Notes: generated by a model not told the origin, from the sequence alone. Positions 43,858-52,373 are shown, numbered from the stretch's first letter. The stretch is DNA of 64,000 nt from Candidatus Lumbricidiphila eiseniae (GCA_002529645.1 NAEP01000056.1:49834-113833), one strand, 5' to 3'. A program made the numbers and translations.

Positions 43858-44763
43858 ATGTCTGGAACCCCATCCACACAGCAGTTGCTGAGGCCACTCG
43901 AACTGCTCGGAGGCGGTTACGCGATGCTCGCGCTCGATCAGCGCGAATCGCTGCGGCGCATGTTCCCGCCGATTGACGGCAAACCTGTGAGCGATCAGAC
44001 GCTGCGTGATTTCAAGTCCGAGGCCCTGAACGTACTCACCCCGTTTGCGAGCGGAGTGTTGGTTGACCGGCCATACACGGCCACGGACGCGCGTCCCGCG
44101 GGTCTTGCTGAGAACTGTGGCCTCATCCTCGCCGCGGATGTCCTGGATCAACCAGCAGGGATGCCTGTTGTTGACACCTGGCTCGACCCGCTGGTGACCA
44201 CCGAGTTCATTAGGCATGTTGGTGCCGTCGCGATCAAGTACCTCGTGATCTGGCGCGACGATGATCAACGAACACGTCGAGGAGAGGGTGTTCGGAAATT
44301 TGTTGACCTGGCCAAGCAAGCCGGAGTCGCGAGTTTGGTTGAGGGTATTGTGCGTCCGGCGGGTCGGGATGATTGGACTGATGCTGCGGCGCGTCATCGC
44401 GCGGTTTTGGCGGCGGCGGAGGATCTGTCGTCGTACGGTGGGTCAATTTACAAGGCAGAAGTTCCGGGATACCTGCCCGGTGACCTCTCTCTTGTGCGCG
44501 AGCAGTCTCAACAGCTTTCGGGGCGGGTGGGTGGCCCCTGGGTTGTGCTATCGAACGGGGTGGAGCGTGCTGATTTTGCGGGTGCGGTGCGTGAAGCCTG
44601 TTTGGGTGGTGCAAGCGGATTTCTCGCCGGGCGTGCAATCTGGTCCGATACTGTGGGCGAGGTGGACATCGCTTCGGCGCTCGGTGAACGGTCTCGTGAC
44701 CGGTTGCAGCAGCTAACCGAAATCGTGGCAGAATCCGTCGGATCGTGGACTCGTCCGGGGTGA
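43858..44763 (+). CDS. Class I aldolase, LacD/YihT (sulfofructose-phosphate aldolase) family
   Basis: A 301-residue Schiff-base aldolase. GYAMLALDQRESLRRMF near residues 20-36 matches FAMLAVDQREAMRLMF of E. coli YihT, and SIYKAEVPGYLPG carries the likely Schiff-base lysine (about residue 199). WVVLSNGVERADFAGAVREA and ASGFLAGRAIWSDTVG also parallel YihT. It would split a ketose-1-phosphate, sulfofructose-1-phosphate if the YihT reading holds, to DHAP and an aldehyde. ATG 43858 is preferred because CGGAGA lies four bases upstream. ATG 43843 is an alternative. It may instead be a tagatose-1,6-bisphosphate aldolase. Confidence 0.85.
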   Translation: MSGTPSTQQLLRPLELLGGGYAMLALDQRESLRRMFPPIDGKPVSDQTLRDFKSEALNVLTPFASGVLVDRPYTATDARPAGLAENCGLILAADVLDQPAGMPVVDTWLDPLVTTEFIRHVGAVAIKYLVIWRDDDQRTRRGEGVRKFVDLAKQAGVASLVEGIVRPAGRDDWTDAAARHRAVLAAAEDLSSYGGSIYKAEVPGYLPGDLSLVREQSQQLSGRVGGPWVVLSNGVERADFAGAVREACLGGASGFLAGRAIWSDTVGEVDIASALGERSRDRLQQLTEIVAESVGSWTRPG

Positions 44764-44809
44764 AAGAGAAAGACATGAATTGGCATGATCAATCAGAAGG
44801 AGCGGCGGC

Positions 44810-45646
44810 ATGATCGTCGAAGAGAGCTACCGGCACGTGTCTGCGCCTGAGCGCCGCCAACGGTTGGAACGGTTCATTTCTGATCAGGGTTACTGTACTA
44901 TCACCGAGTTGTCCCGTGAGCTTGGCGTGTCAGAGATGACAATCCGTCGCGATGTGCTGCGACTGGTCGAACAGGGCAGAGTGCGTGGATTTCGCGGAGG
45001 AGTTGCCTCGCTCTCTCGTCAAGACCTGGCGGGCAGTGATTACCGATTCCGCGATGTGAAGATGGGTGACGCGAAACGCGCCATCGCCCAAAAAGCCATC
45101 GACATGCTCGGGTTGAATTCGATCATCGCGGTAGACGCCGGGACCACCACTAATCAGTTTGCAAGGATGCTCCCCACTGACCGTTCGATAAAAATAGTTA
45201 CGCACTCGTTTCCCGTTGTCTCGAGCCTCGTGGGCAATGAGGGGGTCGAGGTGATCTGCCTCGGAGGCACGCTGCATCCTGAATCTCTGTCCTTCGACGG
45301 ACCAGCGACTCTCGCGGCCATTTCCGGTCTGCAGGTCGAGATCCTCTTTCTTGCCGCAAGCGGCCTTGGCGAACGCGGAGCGTTCTGCGGTAACGGATTC
45401 GACGCGATCACCAAGCGTGCCCTCATCGAAGTGGCCGAGCGGGTCGTGCTTCTGGCCGACTCCACCAAGTTTTTTAGCCCGGCTATGGTCAAGATCTGTG
45501 ACTGGGATGCTATTGATCGCATCATCATCGACGAGGAGATCACCGAAGATCAGGAGCGGATGCTCGAGCAAAACGATATCGAAATCGTGAAAGTAACGCA
45601 CACATCCGCGCCTGTTGGCAACACGGACACGGACGCGGCACCGTGA
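44810..45646 (+). CDS. DeoR-family transcriptional regulator
   Basis: A 278-residue regulator. The winged helix (PERRQRLERFISDQGYCTIT, then LGVSEMTIRRDVLRLVEQG) precedes a DeoRC domain with VDAGTTTNQFARML, IVTHSFPVVSSL, ICLGGTLHPESLSFDGP and LLADSTKFFSPAM. AAGGAG lies seven bases before ATG 44810. The stop overlaps the GTG of the dehydrogenase gene. It probably responds to a phosphorylated intermediate of this locus, as YihW does in the sulfoquinovose cluster. Confidence 0.9.
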   Translation: MIVEESYRHVSAPERRQRLERFISDQGYCTITELSRELGVSEMTIRRDVLRLVEQGRVRGFRGGVASLSRQDLAGSDYRFRDVKMGDAKRAIAQKAIDMLGLNSIIAVDAGTTTNQFARMLPTDRSIKIVTHSFPVVSSLVGNEGVEVICLGGTLHPESLSFDGPATLAAISGLQVEILFLAASGLGERGAFCGNGFDAITKRALIEVAERVVLLADSTKFFSPAMVKICDWDAIDRIIIDEEITEDQERMLEQNDIEIVKVTHTSAPVGNTDTDAAP

Positions 45647-46734
45647 ACCGGCACCACATTGCGGTGATCGCAGGAGACGGCATCGGACTAGAGGTCATGC
45701 CCGCTGCCATCCAGTGCATTGACGACACCGCCGCCGCACACGGTCTGAGCTTCGACTGGAACCATCTTGAGTGGGGTTCTGAGTTTTATCGTCGGCACGG
45801 GAGGATGCTGCCGGTTGACGGGCTCGACACTCTCGCCGGTCACGATGCGATCTTCCTCGGTGCCGTCGGTGTGCCCGATATTCCCGATGTTGAGACTCTC
45901 TGGGGTCTACTGATCCCCATCAGGCGAGAGTTTGAGCAGTACATCAATCTTCGTCCGGTCAAAACCCTGCCGGGTGTACGTTCACCGCTTCGTGATGACC
46001 GCCCCGTTGATCTCGTGATCGTGCGAGAGAACAACGAGGGCGAGTATTCAGAGGTGGGTGGTCGTTCATACCGAGGCCTCCCCGAAGAGTCAGCCATTCA
46101 AACCTCGCTCTTCACTCGTAAGGGCATCGCGCGCGCTGCCGTCTTCGCTGCCGAACTGGCTAGCACCCGCCGGGGTCGTGTGACATCGGCGACAAAGAGC
46201 AACGGGATCGTGCACACGATGCCGTTCTGGGACGAGGTGGTGCGCGAGACGATCTCGGGCTATCCGGGGGTCGAACTGCGCAGCGAGCTCATCGATGCGC
46301 TGGCCGCGAGCCTCGTGCTGCACCCCTGGGACTTTGACGTGATTGTTGCCTCCAACCTGTTCGGCGATATCCTCTCCGACCTGGTGGGCGCACTGACCGG
46401 TTCGATCGGTTCGGCACCGAGCGCTAACCTCAACCCGGAACGAAAGCATCCGTCTATGTTTGAGCCGGTTCACGGCTCCGCACCCGATATCGCGGGCCTC
46501 GGAGTGGCTAACCCCCTCGGGCAGATCTGGAGCGGCGCGATGATGCTCGACACCCTGGGGCATCCCCGGGCATCCGCCCACGTGCAAGCCGCATGCGAGG
46601 CGGCTCTGGCCGTGGGAGTACGCACGCGCGACCTGGGAGGCACCGCCAGCACGGTTGAATTCACCACGGAGGTACGCCGACAGATTTCGCTTCTGACAGC
46701 CGACTACGCGGCAGAAACCACATCTGGTCGTTAG
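45643..46734 (+). CDS. Tartrate/D-malate dehydrogenase-type oxidative decarboxylase (TtuC/DmlA-like)
   Basis: A 363-residue beta-decarboxylating dehydrogenase of the isopropylmalate/isocitrate fold. IAVIAGDGIGLEVMPAAIQC opens the protein. Substrate-binding RENNEGEYSEVGG lies near residue 128, and ATKSNGIVHTMPFWDEV and ASNLFGDILSDLVGALTGSI carry the catalytic Lys and metal-binding Asp residues. EPVHGSAPDIAGLGVANP is the NAD site. The sequence pattern fits TtuC/DmlA better than LeuB. GTG 45643 overlaps the DeoR gene. In this context it may oxidise a C3-C4 hydroxyacid from sugar breakdown, such as tartrate, D-malate or sulfolactate. Confidence 0.88.
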   Translation: MNRHHIAVIAGDGIGLEVMPAAIQCIDDTAAAHGLSFDWNHLEWGSEFYRRHGRMLPVDGLDTLAGHDAIFLGAVGVPDIPDVETLWGLLIPIRREFEQYINLRPVKTLPGVRSPLRDDRPVDLVIVRENNEGEYSEVGGRSYRGLPEESAIQTSLFTRKGIARAAVFAAELASTRRGRVTSATKSNGIVHTMPFWDEVVRETISGYPGVELRSELIDALAASLVLHPWDFDVIVASNLFGDILSDLVGALTGSIGSAPSANLNPERKHPSMFEPVHGSAPDIAGLGVANPLGQIWSGAMMLDTLGHPRASAHVQAACEAALAVGVRTRDLGGTASTVEFTTEVRRQISLLTADYAAETTSGR

Positions 46735-46774
46735 TCCTACGCGGTGTGAAAACAGGAACTGTCTCACGGAGAAC

Positions 46775-46866
46775 CCAGTCTCCCCGTGCCTCCGTAGTCC
46801 TTCGTTCGGCCGCGCACACGGGATCGTCCGCATCAGCCAGTCTCCCCGTGCCCCCTTAGTCCTTCT
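46775..46866. repeat. Imperfect 30-bp direct repeat at the convergent gene ends
   Basis: Copies at 46775-46804 and 46837-46866 share ccagtctccccgtgc and tagtcctt, differing at a few bases. The second copy covers the last codons of the minus-strand isomerase gene. The word tgtgaaaacag also occurs at about 46745 and 46868. This looks like a local duplication of the gene's 3' end. Confidence 0.7.
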
Positions 46867-47866
46867 GTGTGAAAACAGAATCAAACGGAGCGTCGGGGCG
46901 GTCCCAGAGCAACGAGCGCACGAATGCGAGCGCCTCGGGAGCACCGTGCAGACGACTCATCCCCGGGTCTTCCCACTCGATCGAAATGGGGCCGGAATAG
47001 TGGATTGATTCAAGCGCTCGGAATGCGTCCTCGAAGCGAACATCACCGTGACCGGCCGACACAAAGTCCCAGCCGCGGCGCTGATCGCCCCAGGCCAGGT
47101 GCGATCCGAGTCGGCCGGCACGACCGTCCCTGGAACGGATGCGCGTGTCTTTGCAGTCCACGTGGTAGATCCGATCCGCAAAGTCAGAGATGAAATTCAC
47201 CGGGTCGATGTCCTGCCATACCATGTGGCTCGGATCCCAGTTCAGGCCGAACGCGTCGCGCCGGTCAATCGCGTCGAGGACTCGCACGGTCGTCCAGTAG
47301 TCGTACGCGATGTCACCCGGGTGCACCTCGAGCGCGAAACGCACCCCCTCGGAGTCAAAGACATCCATGATGGGGTTCCAGCGGCGAGCAAAGTCTTCAT
47401 ACCCGTCGTCGAGCACCGTGGTCGGCACCGGTGGATACATAGCGACATAGCGCCATATTTTAGAGCCGGCGAATCCCGTCACAGTGTCGGCACCGAGCTT
47501 GCGCGCAACGATCGCCGTCTTTGTCATCTGCTCCGTTGCGCGCTGACGCACGCCCTCGACAACCCCATCGCCCCACGTGCGCGGCCCACCGATGTTTTTG
47601 TGGCGGAAATCCAGCGGATCATCACAGACGAGCTTTCCCTGTGCGTGATTGGAAAGTGCCCAGACACCGAGCCCGTGTGCCGCCAGAATGTCACGACGCG
47701 ACTGCAGGTATGCGGCATCCGTGATTGCTCTGTCGATATCGAGGTGCTGTGTCTTGCACGCGATTTCAAGCCCATCAAAACCCCACTCACCGGCAAGGTG
47801 CGCGACATCCTCAAGCGGTAAGTCCGCCCACTGGGCGGTGAACAGGGTGACAGGACGGTGGGTCAC
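46856..47866 (-). CDS. Sugar phosphate isomerase/epimerase (AP endonuclease 2-like TIM barrel)
   Basis: A 336-residue TIM-barrel protein of the xylose-isomerase-like superfamily. GFDGLEIACKTQHLDID (about residues 29-45), VRFALEVHPGDIAYD, FGLNWDPSHMVWQDIDP and GPISIEWEDPGM carry the metal-binding Glu, His, Asp and Glu. The length is a little above the 250-300 residue norm. It is the last gene of a minus-strand run from 49925 and overlaps the VOC gene. Related proteins act as keto-sugar isomerases or as eliminases that follow 3-oxidation of glycosides. Its exact reaction is unknown. Confidence 0.85.
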   Translation of the reverse strand: MTHRPVTLFTAQWADLPLEDVAHLAGEWGFDGLEIACKTQHLDIDRAITDAAYLQSRRDILAAHGLGVWALSNHAQGKLVCDDPLDFRHKNIGGPRTWGDGVVEGVRQRATEQMTKTAIVARKLGADTVTGFAGSKIWRYVAMYPPVPTTVLDDGYEDFARRWNPIMDVFDSEGVRFALEVHPGDIAYDYWTTVRVLDAIDRRDAFGLNWDPSHMVWQDIDPVNFISDFADRIYHVDCKDTRIRSRDGRAGRLGSHLAWGDQRRGWDFVSAGHGDVRFEDAFRALESIHYSGPISIEWEDPGMSRLHGAPEALAFVRSLLWDRPDAPFDSVFTQKD

Positions 47867-48243
47867 AGGGCCTCCTCGGATTCCTGTAGAAACTCGATCT
47901 GGTTACCACAGTGGTCGTAGGTGTGGAACCGACGATATCCGGGGAGACGAGCATCCGGCTCGACCCTGATCTGATGAGATGTGAGATGAGCGGTGAGTGC
48001 GTCGAGATCCTCGACGATGATCGCCGGGTGCCCGAGCCGGTTGGGCACGAAGTTGTCGTCAGGAATGAAGTGCAGTTCCACCGCGTTGGAGCGGAACCAC
48101 ACGCCCACCGGCCGCATGGTCGGTGGTTTCGGGATCTCATCGAACCCGAGCAGACCGCCGTAGAAGTCACGGACGCGCTGCTCCTGCCCGGTCGGGAACG
48201 TGAAGGTGTGATGGTGCAACCGTCGCACCCCGATGAAGCTCAC
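47863..48243 (-). CDS. VOC-family (glyoxalase/dioxygenase-fold) protein
   Basis: A 126-residue vicinal-oxygen-chelate protein with two beta-alpha-beta-beta-beta repeats. LHHHTFTFPTGQEQRVRDFY starts the fold, AVELHFIPDD and HPAIIVEDLDALTAHL continue it, and YDHCGNQIEFLQ ends it with the typical metal-binding Glu. It is translated in the minus-strand isomerase run, overlapping the gene after it. A lyase, epimerase or detoxification role in the pathway is possible, but no substrate can be assigned. Confidence 0.85.
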   Translation of the reverse strand: MSFIGVRRLHHHTFTFPTGQEQRVRDFYGGLLGFDEIPKPPTMRPVGVWFRSNAVELHFIPDDNFVPNRLGHPAIIVEDLDALTAHLTSHQIRVEPDARLPGYRRFHTYDHCGNQIEFLQESEEAL

Positions 48244-48252
48244 CGACCACGC

Positions 48253-48981
48253 TCACTGTGCAACGGATGTGGCGTGGACACGCGCGATCGCATCCGCGAG
48301 CACGAGCGGCATATCGCCCTCTGGAATTGTGAACGAGGCCTCATCGTCAATCGCGAGTGGGGCACCGAAAACAACGACACCGGCTCCGATCTGCGGGCAA
48401 CTCACCGCCTGGTCAATGCTCAGACCACCGACAGCCTGCACCGGCACGGTTGTGGCCGCCACAATGGCGGGCAGATCGGTGAGGGGAGAGAGAGCGAGTT
48501 CCCGATGCATGTTTCGGTGATCGTGGCCGATGTGGTGAAGAACCATCCCAACACCCAGAGCTTCGAGGCGCCTCGCCTCGGCGACCCGGTCGTCTGCGCC
48601 CATGTCGTCACCCATAACGAGTATGCCGAAATCAACACCCGCCTCACACACACGCTGCACCGTGGCGTCGTGAGCGCGTCCCATGACGACGACGGCATCA
48701 GCTCCCGCCTCCGCGTACATTTTTGCCTCCCCGTAGCCACCATCCATGATCTTGAGGTCAGCGATAAGCGGATGGTTCGGGTATTCCTCACGCAGTGCGA
48801 TCACCGCACGCGTGCCTTCCGCCATGACGAGGGGCGTCCCAATCTCCAACCAGTCAGCGCCCGCCTCAACAGCGATCGCGGACATCCGCAGTGCATCGTC
48901 GATTGTTGTGAGGTCAAGCGAAACCTGCACGATACCGTGTGTGAGATCGGCACGGCTCAGACCTCGGATCCGAGTACTCAT
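48253..48981 (-). CDS. Hexulose-6-phosphate synthase/KGPDC-like (OMP decarboxylase superfamily) protein
   Basis: A 242-residue (beta/alpha)8 protein. IADLKIMDGGYGEAKMYAEA near residues 73-92 is the DxKxxD metal/substrate motif of hexulose-6-phosphate synthase and 3-keto-L-gulonate-6-phosphate decarboxylase. ADWLEIGTPLVMAEG and the end VGGLSIDQAV fit as well. It could condense or cleave formaldehyde with ribulose 5-phosphate or decarboxylate a keto acid sugar phosphate. It overlaps the isomerase/epimerase gene upstream, and only 9 bp separate it from the VOC gene. No 6-phospho-3-hexuloisomerase is adjacent, so RuMP formaldehyde fixation is not obvious. Confidence 0.82.
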   Translation of the reverse strand: MSTRIRGLSRADLTHGIVQVSLDLTTIDDALRMSAIAVEAGADWLEIGTPLVMAEGTRAVIALREEYPNHPLIADLKIMDGGYGEAKMYAEAGADAVVVMGRAHDATVQRVCEAGVDFGILVMGDDMGADDRVAEARRLEALGVGMVLHHIGHDHRNMHRELALSPLTDLPAIVAATTVPVQAVGGLSIDQAVSCPQIGAGVVVFGAPLAIDDEASFTIPEGDMPLVLADAIARVHATSVAQ

Positions 48982-49925
48982 GATGTCCCTTCTGCTCTCG
49001 CCCGATCATGGGCACGAACGGATACAGCCGTGGAACCGCCGAACCAGCGATCACGGGCATGACGGAGAAATTCGGCGGAGGCGATCATCTCGTTGATCCC
49101 GTTCACACCGTCCTCAATGCTGATCCACCCGTCGTAACCTGCCGCGACGAGCATCGAAAAAATGCGGTCGTAGTCGTTGAGGCCCCGACCGATCACCCCG
49201 TGCTTGAGCGCGGGCGCATACCCGATGCTGCCGTCGGCTTGACGCAGGCTATCGAGGGTTGCTCCCTTCTCCACATAGCGATCGGATGCCTGCATGGTCA
49301 CGACGCGGTCAATCACCGTGGCGAGAAAATCTGCGCTGTCAACACCGGCAGTGATCGCGTTGGACGGATCAAACTGTACGCCGAAGTTGACCCGGTCGGC
49401 AATGGCGTCGAGGATCGCGTGAAACACGCTCGGCTTCTGGGCAAACTCTGGGTACTCCCAGGTGCTGGCCTTGTAGTGATTCTCGATCGCAAGGACGATG
49501 CCAAGCTCTGCCGCGAGCGGCAGAAGACTCGTGATCGCCGCTACGACCCATTCCACCCCCTGATCCACAGCGACCTCGGGGTATCTTTGCCCGCTCACCA
49601 CCCGACAGGTCGCCCCGCGACCACCGATCTTGGCGGTGAGGCGCATCCACTCAGCCTGGTCATCTATCTCGCGGGATCTGGTATCTGCCGAGGGGTGTGT
49701 GAAGTCCGGGGATGCGCACATCATCGGCATCTCGAAACCGGCGGCAGCGATCGCATCGCGAACCCGTTCGATCTCACCGGGCTCGGTAGACCACAGGAAA
49801 CCGGTGTGCATCTCAAGACCATCGACACCAAGAACCGCCGCGTCATCAATCCACTCGAAGACGCTTTTCGTGCGGGTCACCACCATGGCATGGAGGTCTC
49901 CCTTGGGAAATGCAGCGATTCTCAC
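48978..49925 (-). CDS. Sugar phosphate isomerase/epimerase (TIM barrel)
   Basis: The first gene of the minus-strand run, 315 residues, GTG start with GAGGAG upstream. GVDGLEMHTGFLWSTEPGEI near residues 34-53, IVLAIENHYKASTWEYPEF, NFGVQFDPSNAITAG and WISIEDGVNGINEM supply the expected Glu, His and Asp residues of the xylose-isomerase-like superfamily. It shares a 184-bp divergent control region with the alcohol dehydrogenase gene at 50110. Confidence 0.85.
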   Translation of the reverse strand: MRIAAFPKGDLHAMVVTRTKSVFEWIDDAAVLGVDGLEMHTGFLWSTEPGEIERVRDAIAAAGFEMPMMCASPDFTHPSADTRSREIDDQAEWMRLTAKIGGRGATCRVVSGQRYPEVAVDQGVEWVVAAITSLLPLAAELGIVLAIENHYKASTWEYPEFAQKPSVFHAILDAIADRVNFGVQFDPSNAITAGVDSADFLATVIDRVVTMQASDRYVEKGATLDSLRQADGSIGYAPALKHGVIGRGLNDYDRIFSMLVAAGYDGWISIEDGVNGINEMIASAEFLRHARDRWFGGSTAVSVRAHDRARAEGTS

Positions 49926-50109
49926 GGCTTCTCCTCATCGACCAAGTACGTGATATTTAGAACACTATCACCCTAAATTGGTAGATTGCGAACATAATCT
50001 GAGTATGATCGGATCATTAAGTGTCGGTGCGGGCATACGATGAAGACCAGAGCAGATGCTCATCGGATCTGAAGGCCTGTTCGATGGAGCCTGAGCAGGA
50101 GGATCGCTA
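49926..50109. promoter_or_regulatory. Divergent control region of the isomerase and dehydrogenase operons
   Basis: This AT-rich 184-bp gap separates two divergent operons and must hold both promoters. The stretch ttagaacactatcaccctaa at about 49957-49976 and TTGCGA near 49985 could be part of promoters, but no exact -35/-10 pair stands out. No strong palindrome was seen. Confidence 0.4.
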
Positions 50110-51180
50110 ATGAAGGCGCTGGTCAAATTTGCACTCGAAGACAGAGCACTCGAGGTAAGAGAGCTTGAGATCCCGACCCTCCAACCGAACACCGTACTCG
50201 TGCGAGTGCACACGGTCGGGGTCTGCGGATCAGACATCCACATGTGGCACAACTCACAGAGCACAAGTTCACGGGGCAAGCTGCCCGTCACACTCGGACA
50301 CGAATCAGCGGGCGTGATCGCAGCCGTCGGCGTGGATGTTACGGAGTGGAGCGTCGGCGACCGTGTCGTCACCGAGACCGCGGCATCCATCTGCGGTGCC
50401 TGCGCCCTGTGCCGAAGCGGTCGATACAACCTGTGCCCCCGGCGCGAGGGTTATGGGCTACTGCGCGATGGTGCAATGGCCGAATACCTGATCGCTGAGC
50501 CACGCGTGCTGCACCGCATCCCCGAGAGCGTGAGCTTCGAGCACGCCGCGATGACCGAACCCTTCGCCGTCGCATACAACGCGGTGGTGGAACGCGCGAA
50601 CGTTCTGCCGGGCACTCTCGTTGTCATCCAGGGCGCGGGCACTATCGGTCTTCTCGCCCTGCAGGTCGCGCTGCTGCGCGGAGCCGCAACAACCGTTGTG
50701 CTCGGAACACCTGTGGATGCCCACCGCCTACAGAAGGCGAAAGAAATGGGGGCGACCCACACCGTTGACATCACCGCTGAGAACCCCGCCGACCTCATCG
50801 CAACACTCCACGACGGTCTCGGTGCCGACCTCGTCGTAGAAGCAACCGGCGTGAGTATCGCACTGAAGCAAAGCATGGAGCTTGTGCGCCCCGGCGGCGC
50901 GATTGCAAAAGTGGGCTGGGGCCCACAACCGCTCGATTACACGCTCGACCCTCTCGTGAAGAAAGCAGTCACCCTCTACGGCTGTTACTCGCACACGTGG
51001 AACACCTGGGAAAACGTGCTGCGCCTGTTCGCCACCGGCCAATTGCACCCCGAGTCCGCCCTCGGTGGTGTCTACCCGATCGAGGAGTGGGAAACCGCCT
51101 TCTCGGCCATGCAGAAGGGCGACAACATCAAATCGGTCCTGCGAATGCCATACGGCCTGGAAGAAACCGCGGCGCGATGA
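50110..51180 (+). CDS. Zinc-dependent medium-chain alcohol/polyol dehydrogenase
   Basis: A 356-residue MDR enzyme. Catalytic zinc ligands are in GVCGSDIHMW (Cys near 39) and LGHESAGVI (His-Glu). The structural zinc uses CGACALCRSGRYNLC near residues 95-109. The NAD site is VIQGAGTIGLLALQVALL. It is similar to sorbitol and threonine dehydrogenases. AGGAGG precedes ATG 50110. It leads a plus-strand operon with two Gfo/Idh/MocA genes, so it likely oxidises or reduces a hydroxyl in the same sugar pathway. Confidence 0.9.
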   Translation: MKALVKFALEDRALEVRELEIPTLQPNTVLVRVHTVGVCGSDIHMWHNSQSTSSRGKLPVTLGHESAGVIAAVGVDVTEWSVGDRVVTETAASICGACALCRSGRYNLCPRREGYGLLRDGAMAEYLIAEPRVLHRIPESVSFEHAAMTEPFAVAYNAVVERANVLPGTLVVIQGAGTIGLLALQVALLRGAATTVVLGTPVDAHRLQKAKEMGATHTVDITAENPADLIATLHDGLGADLVVEATGVSIALKQSMELVRPGGAIAKVGWGPQPLDYTLDPLVKKAVTLYGCYSHTWNTWENVLRLFATGQLHPESALGGVYPIEEWETAFSAMQKGDNIKSVLRMPYGLEETAAR

Positions 51181-52373
51181 GCGCCCCCCTCCGCGTCGGT
51201 GTGCTCGGATTGGGTGCCGTCGCCCAGGCGGTGCACATGCCACTGCTGTCCAGGCGTCCCGATCTCTACTCGATCGCGGCGGTCGCCGACCTCTCCGCCG
51301 AGGTTGCCGACACCGTTGGCGCTCGCTTCGGTGTCGATGCTGCGCACCGCTTCAGCTCACTCGCAGCAATGCTCGACGCCGGCGGACTCGACGCCGTCAT
51401 GCTGCTGCACCGAGGATCGCACGCGAAGGCCGTGCTCGAGGTATACGCGCGCAAACTTCCCGTCTTTGTCGAGAAACCGCTCGCGTTCACAACTGCCGAA
51501 GTAGACGAACTCATGACGGCAGAGCCCGGATTGGGACATCCAGCGACCCTGCTCGGTTATATGAAGCAGTACGACCCCGCTGTGATCGAGGCAGCACGAC
51601 TGCTCGAAGAGATTGACGATATCCGGAGCATTGAGGCGACCGTGCTGCATCCCACAGGAAACTCACAGCTTGCCTTCGCGCACGTTATCGGTCCACGCCT
51701 TCCCCTCCCCGGTAGTGTGCTCGCGGAGATAGAGTCCGAGGACGCACGGCTCTGGAATGACGCGGTTGGCGATGCACCCGTTGACGTATGGCGCGCCTAC
51801 CGGGGATCACTCGTCAGCAGCCTCGCGCACGATCTCTCCATCCTGCGCAGCTTCAACTCAGAACCGACCACCGTGGACTTTGCCGATATTTGGCGTCAGT
51901 CATCGAAGCACGGTACGCGCGAGGTCGGACGGGATCGGAACTCGTTCGGTGACCACCCGCCCTCGATTACCGCGACCGGAAAACTTGCAGCAGGCGGTCG
52001 CTACTGTCTTGCCTGGCACTACCTTCCCGACTTCCCTGCCTACCGCGAAACAGTGCGGGTTGTGCACGGGCGCGGCGCAATTGAACTCGTGTTCCCCTCA
52101 CCGTACCTCATGCACGCCCCCACCGAACTGACAGTGTCATCACTCGACAGAGATCTGGAAAACCGAACCATCCGACGCAGTATTACCGAGGCCTTCGACA
52201 CACAGTTGGAGGCGTTCCACGCGATGATTCGAGAGGCAGTTGCACCCGCGTCGGGGCTCGCGGAGGGGCGCACGGACATACTCAACTGCCAGCGCATCCT
52301 TGCAAGCTGGGCGCGTCGCACGAACGAGCCCGTCGGTGGCGAAATCGGGCGACTCGTCGCACAACAGATATGA
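51177..52373 (+). CDS. Gfo/Idh/MocA-family oxidoreductase 1
   Basis: A 398-residue NAD(P)-dependent protein. The Rossmann motif is GVLGLGAVAQAVHMPLL near residues 8-24, followed by FVEKPLAFTTAEVDELM with the EKP catalytic lysine near residue 100. The C-terminal sheet domain contains SLAHDLSILRSF, giving an aspartate where the family often has a histidine. ATG 51177 overlaps the preceding stop. Some members of this family (GH109, GH188) are NAD-dependent glycosidases. That activity would fit this locus but is only inferred. Confidence 0.85.
   Translation: MSAPLRVGVLGLGAVAQAVHMPLLSRRPDLYSIAAVADLSAEVADTVGARFGVDAAHRFSSLAAMLDAGGLDAVMLLHRGSHAKAVLEVYARKLPVFVEKPLAFTTAEVDELMTAEPGLGHPATLLGYMKQYDPAVIEAARLLEEIDDIRSIEATVLHPTGNSQLAFAHVIGPRLPLPGSVLAEIESEDARLWNDAVGDAPVDVWRAYRGSLVSSLAHDLSILRSFNSEPTTVDFADIWRQSSKHGTREVGRDRNSFGDHPPSITATGKLAAGGRYCLAWHYLPDFPAYRETVRVVHGRGAIELVFPSPYLMHAPTELTVSSLDRDLENRTIRRSITEAFDTQLEAFHAMIREAVAPASGLAEGRTDILNCQRILASWARRTNEPVGGEIGRLVAQQI

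Noticed and set aside
43858..44763. Direct naming of the aldolase and kinase as yihT and yihV
   Set aside because: Resemblance is by remembered motifs only, and LacD/LacC-type functions are close. Symbols were left empty.
47911..49062. 383-codon plus-strand ORF over the isomerase operon
   Set aside because: Antisense shadow of overlapping, motif-rich genes.
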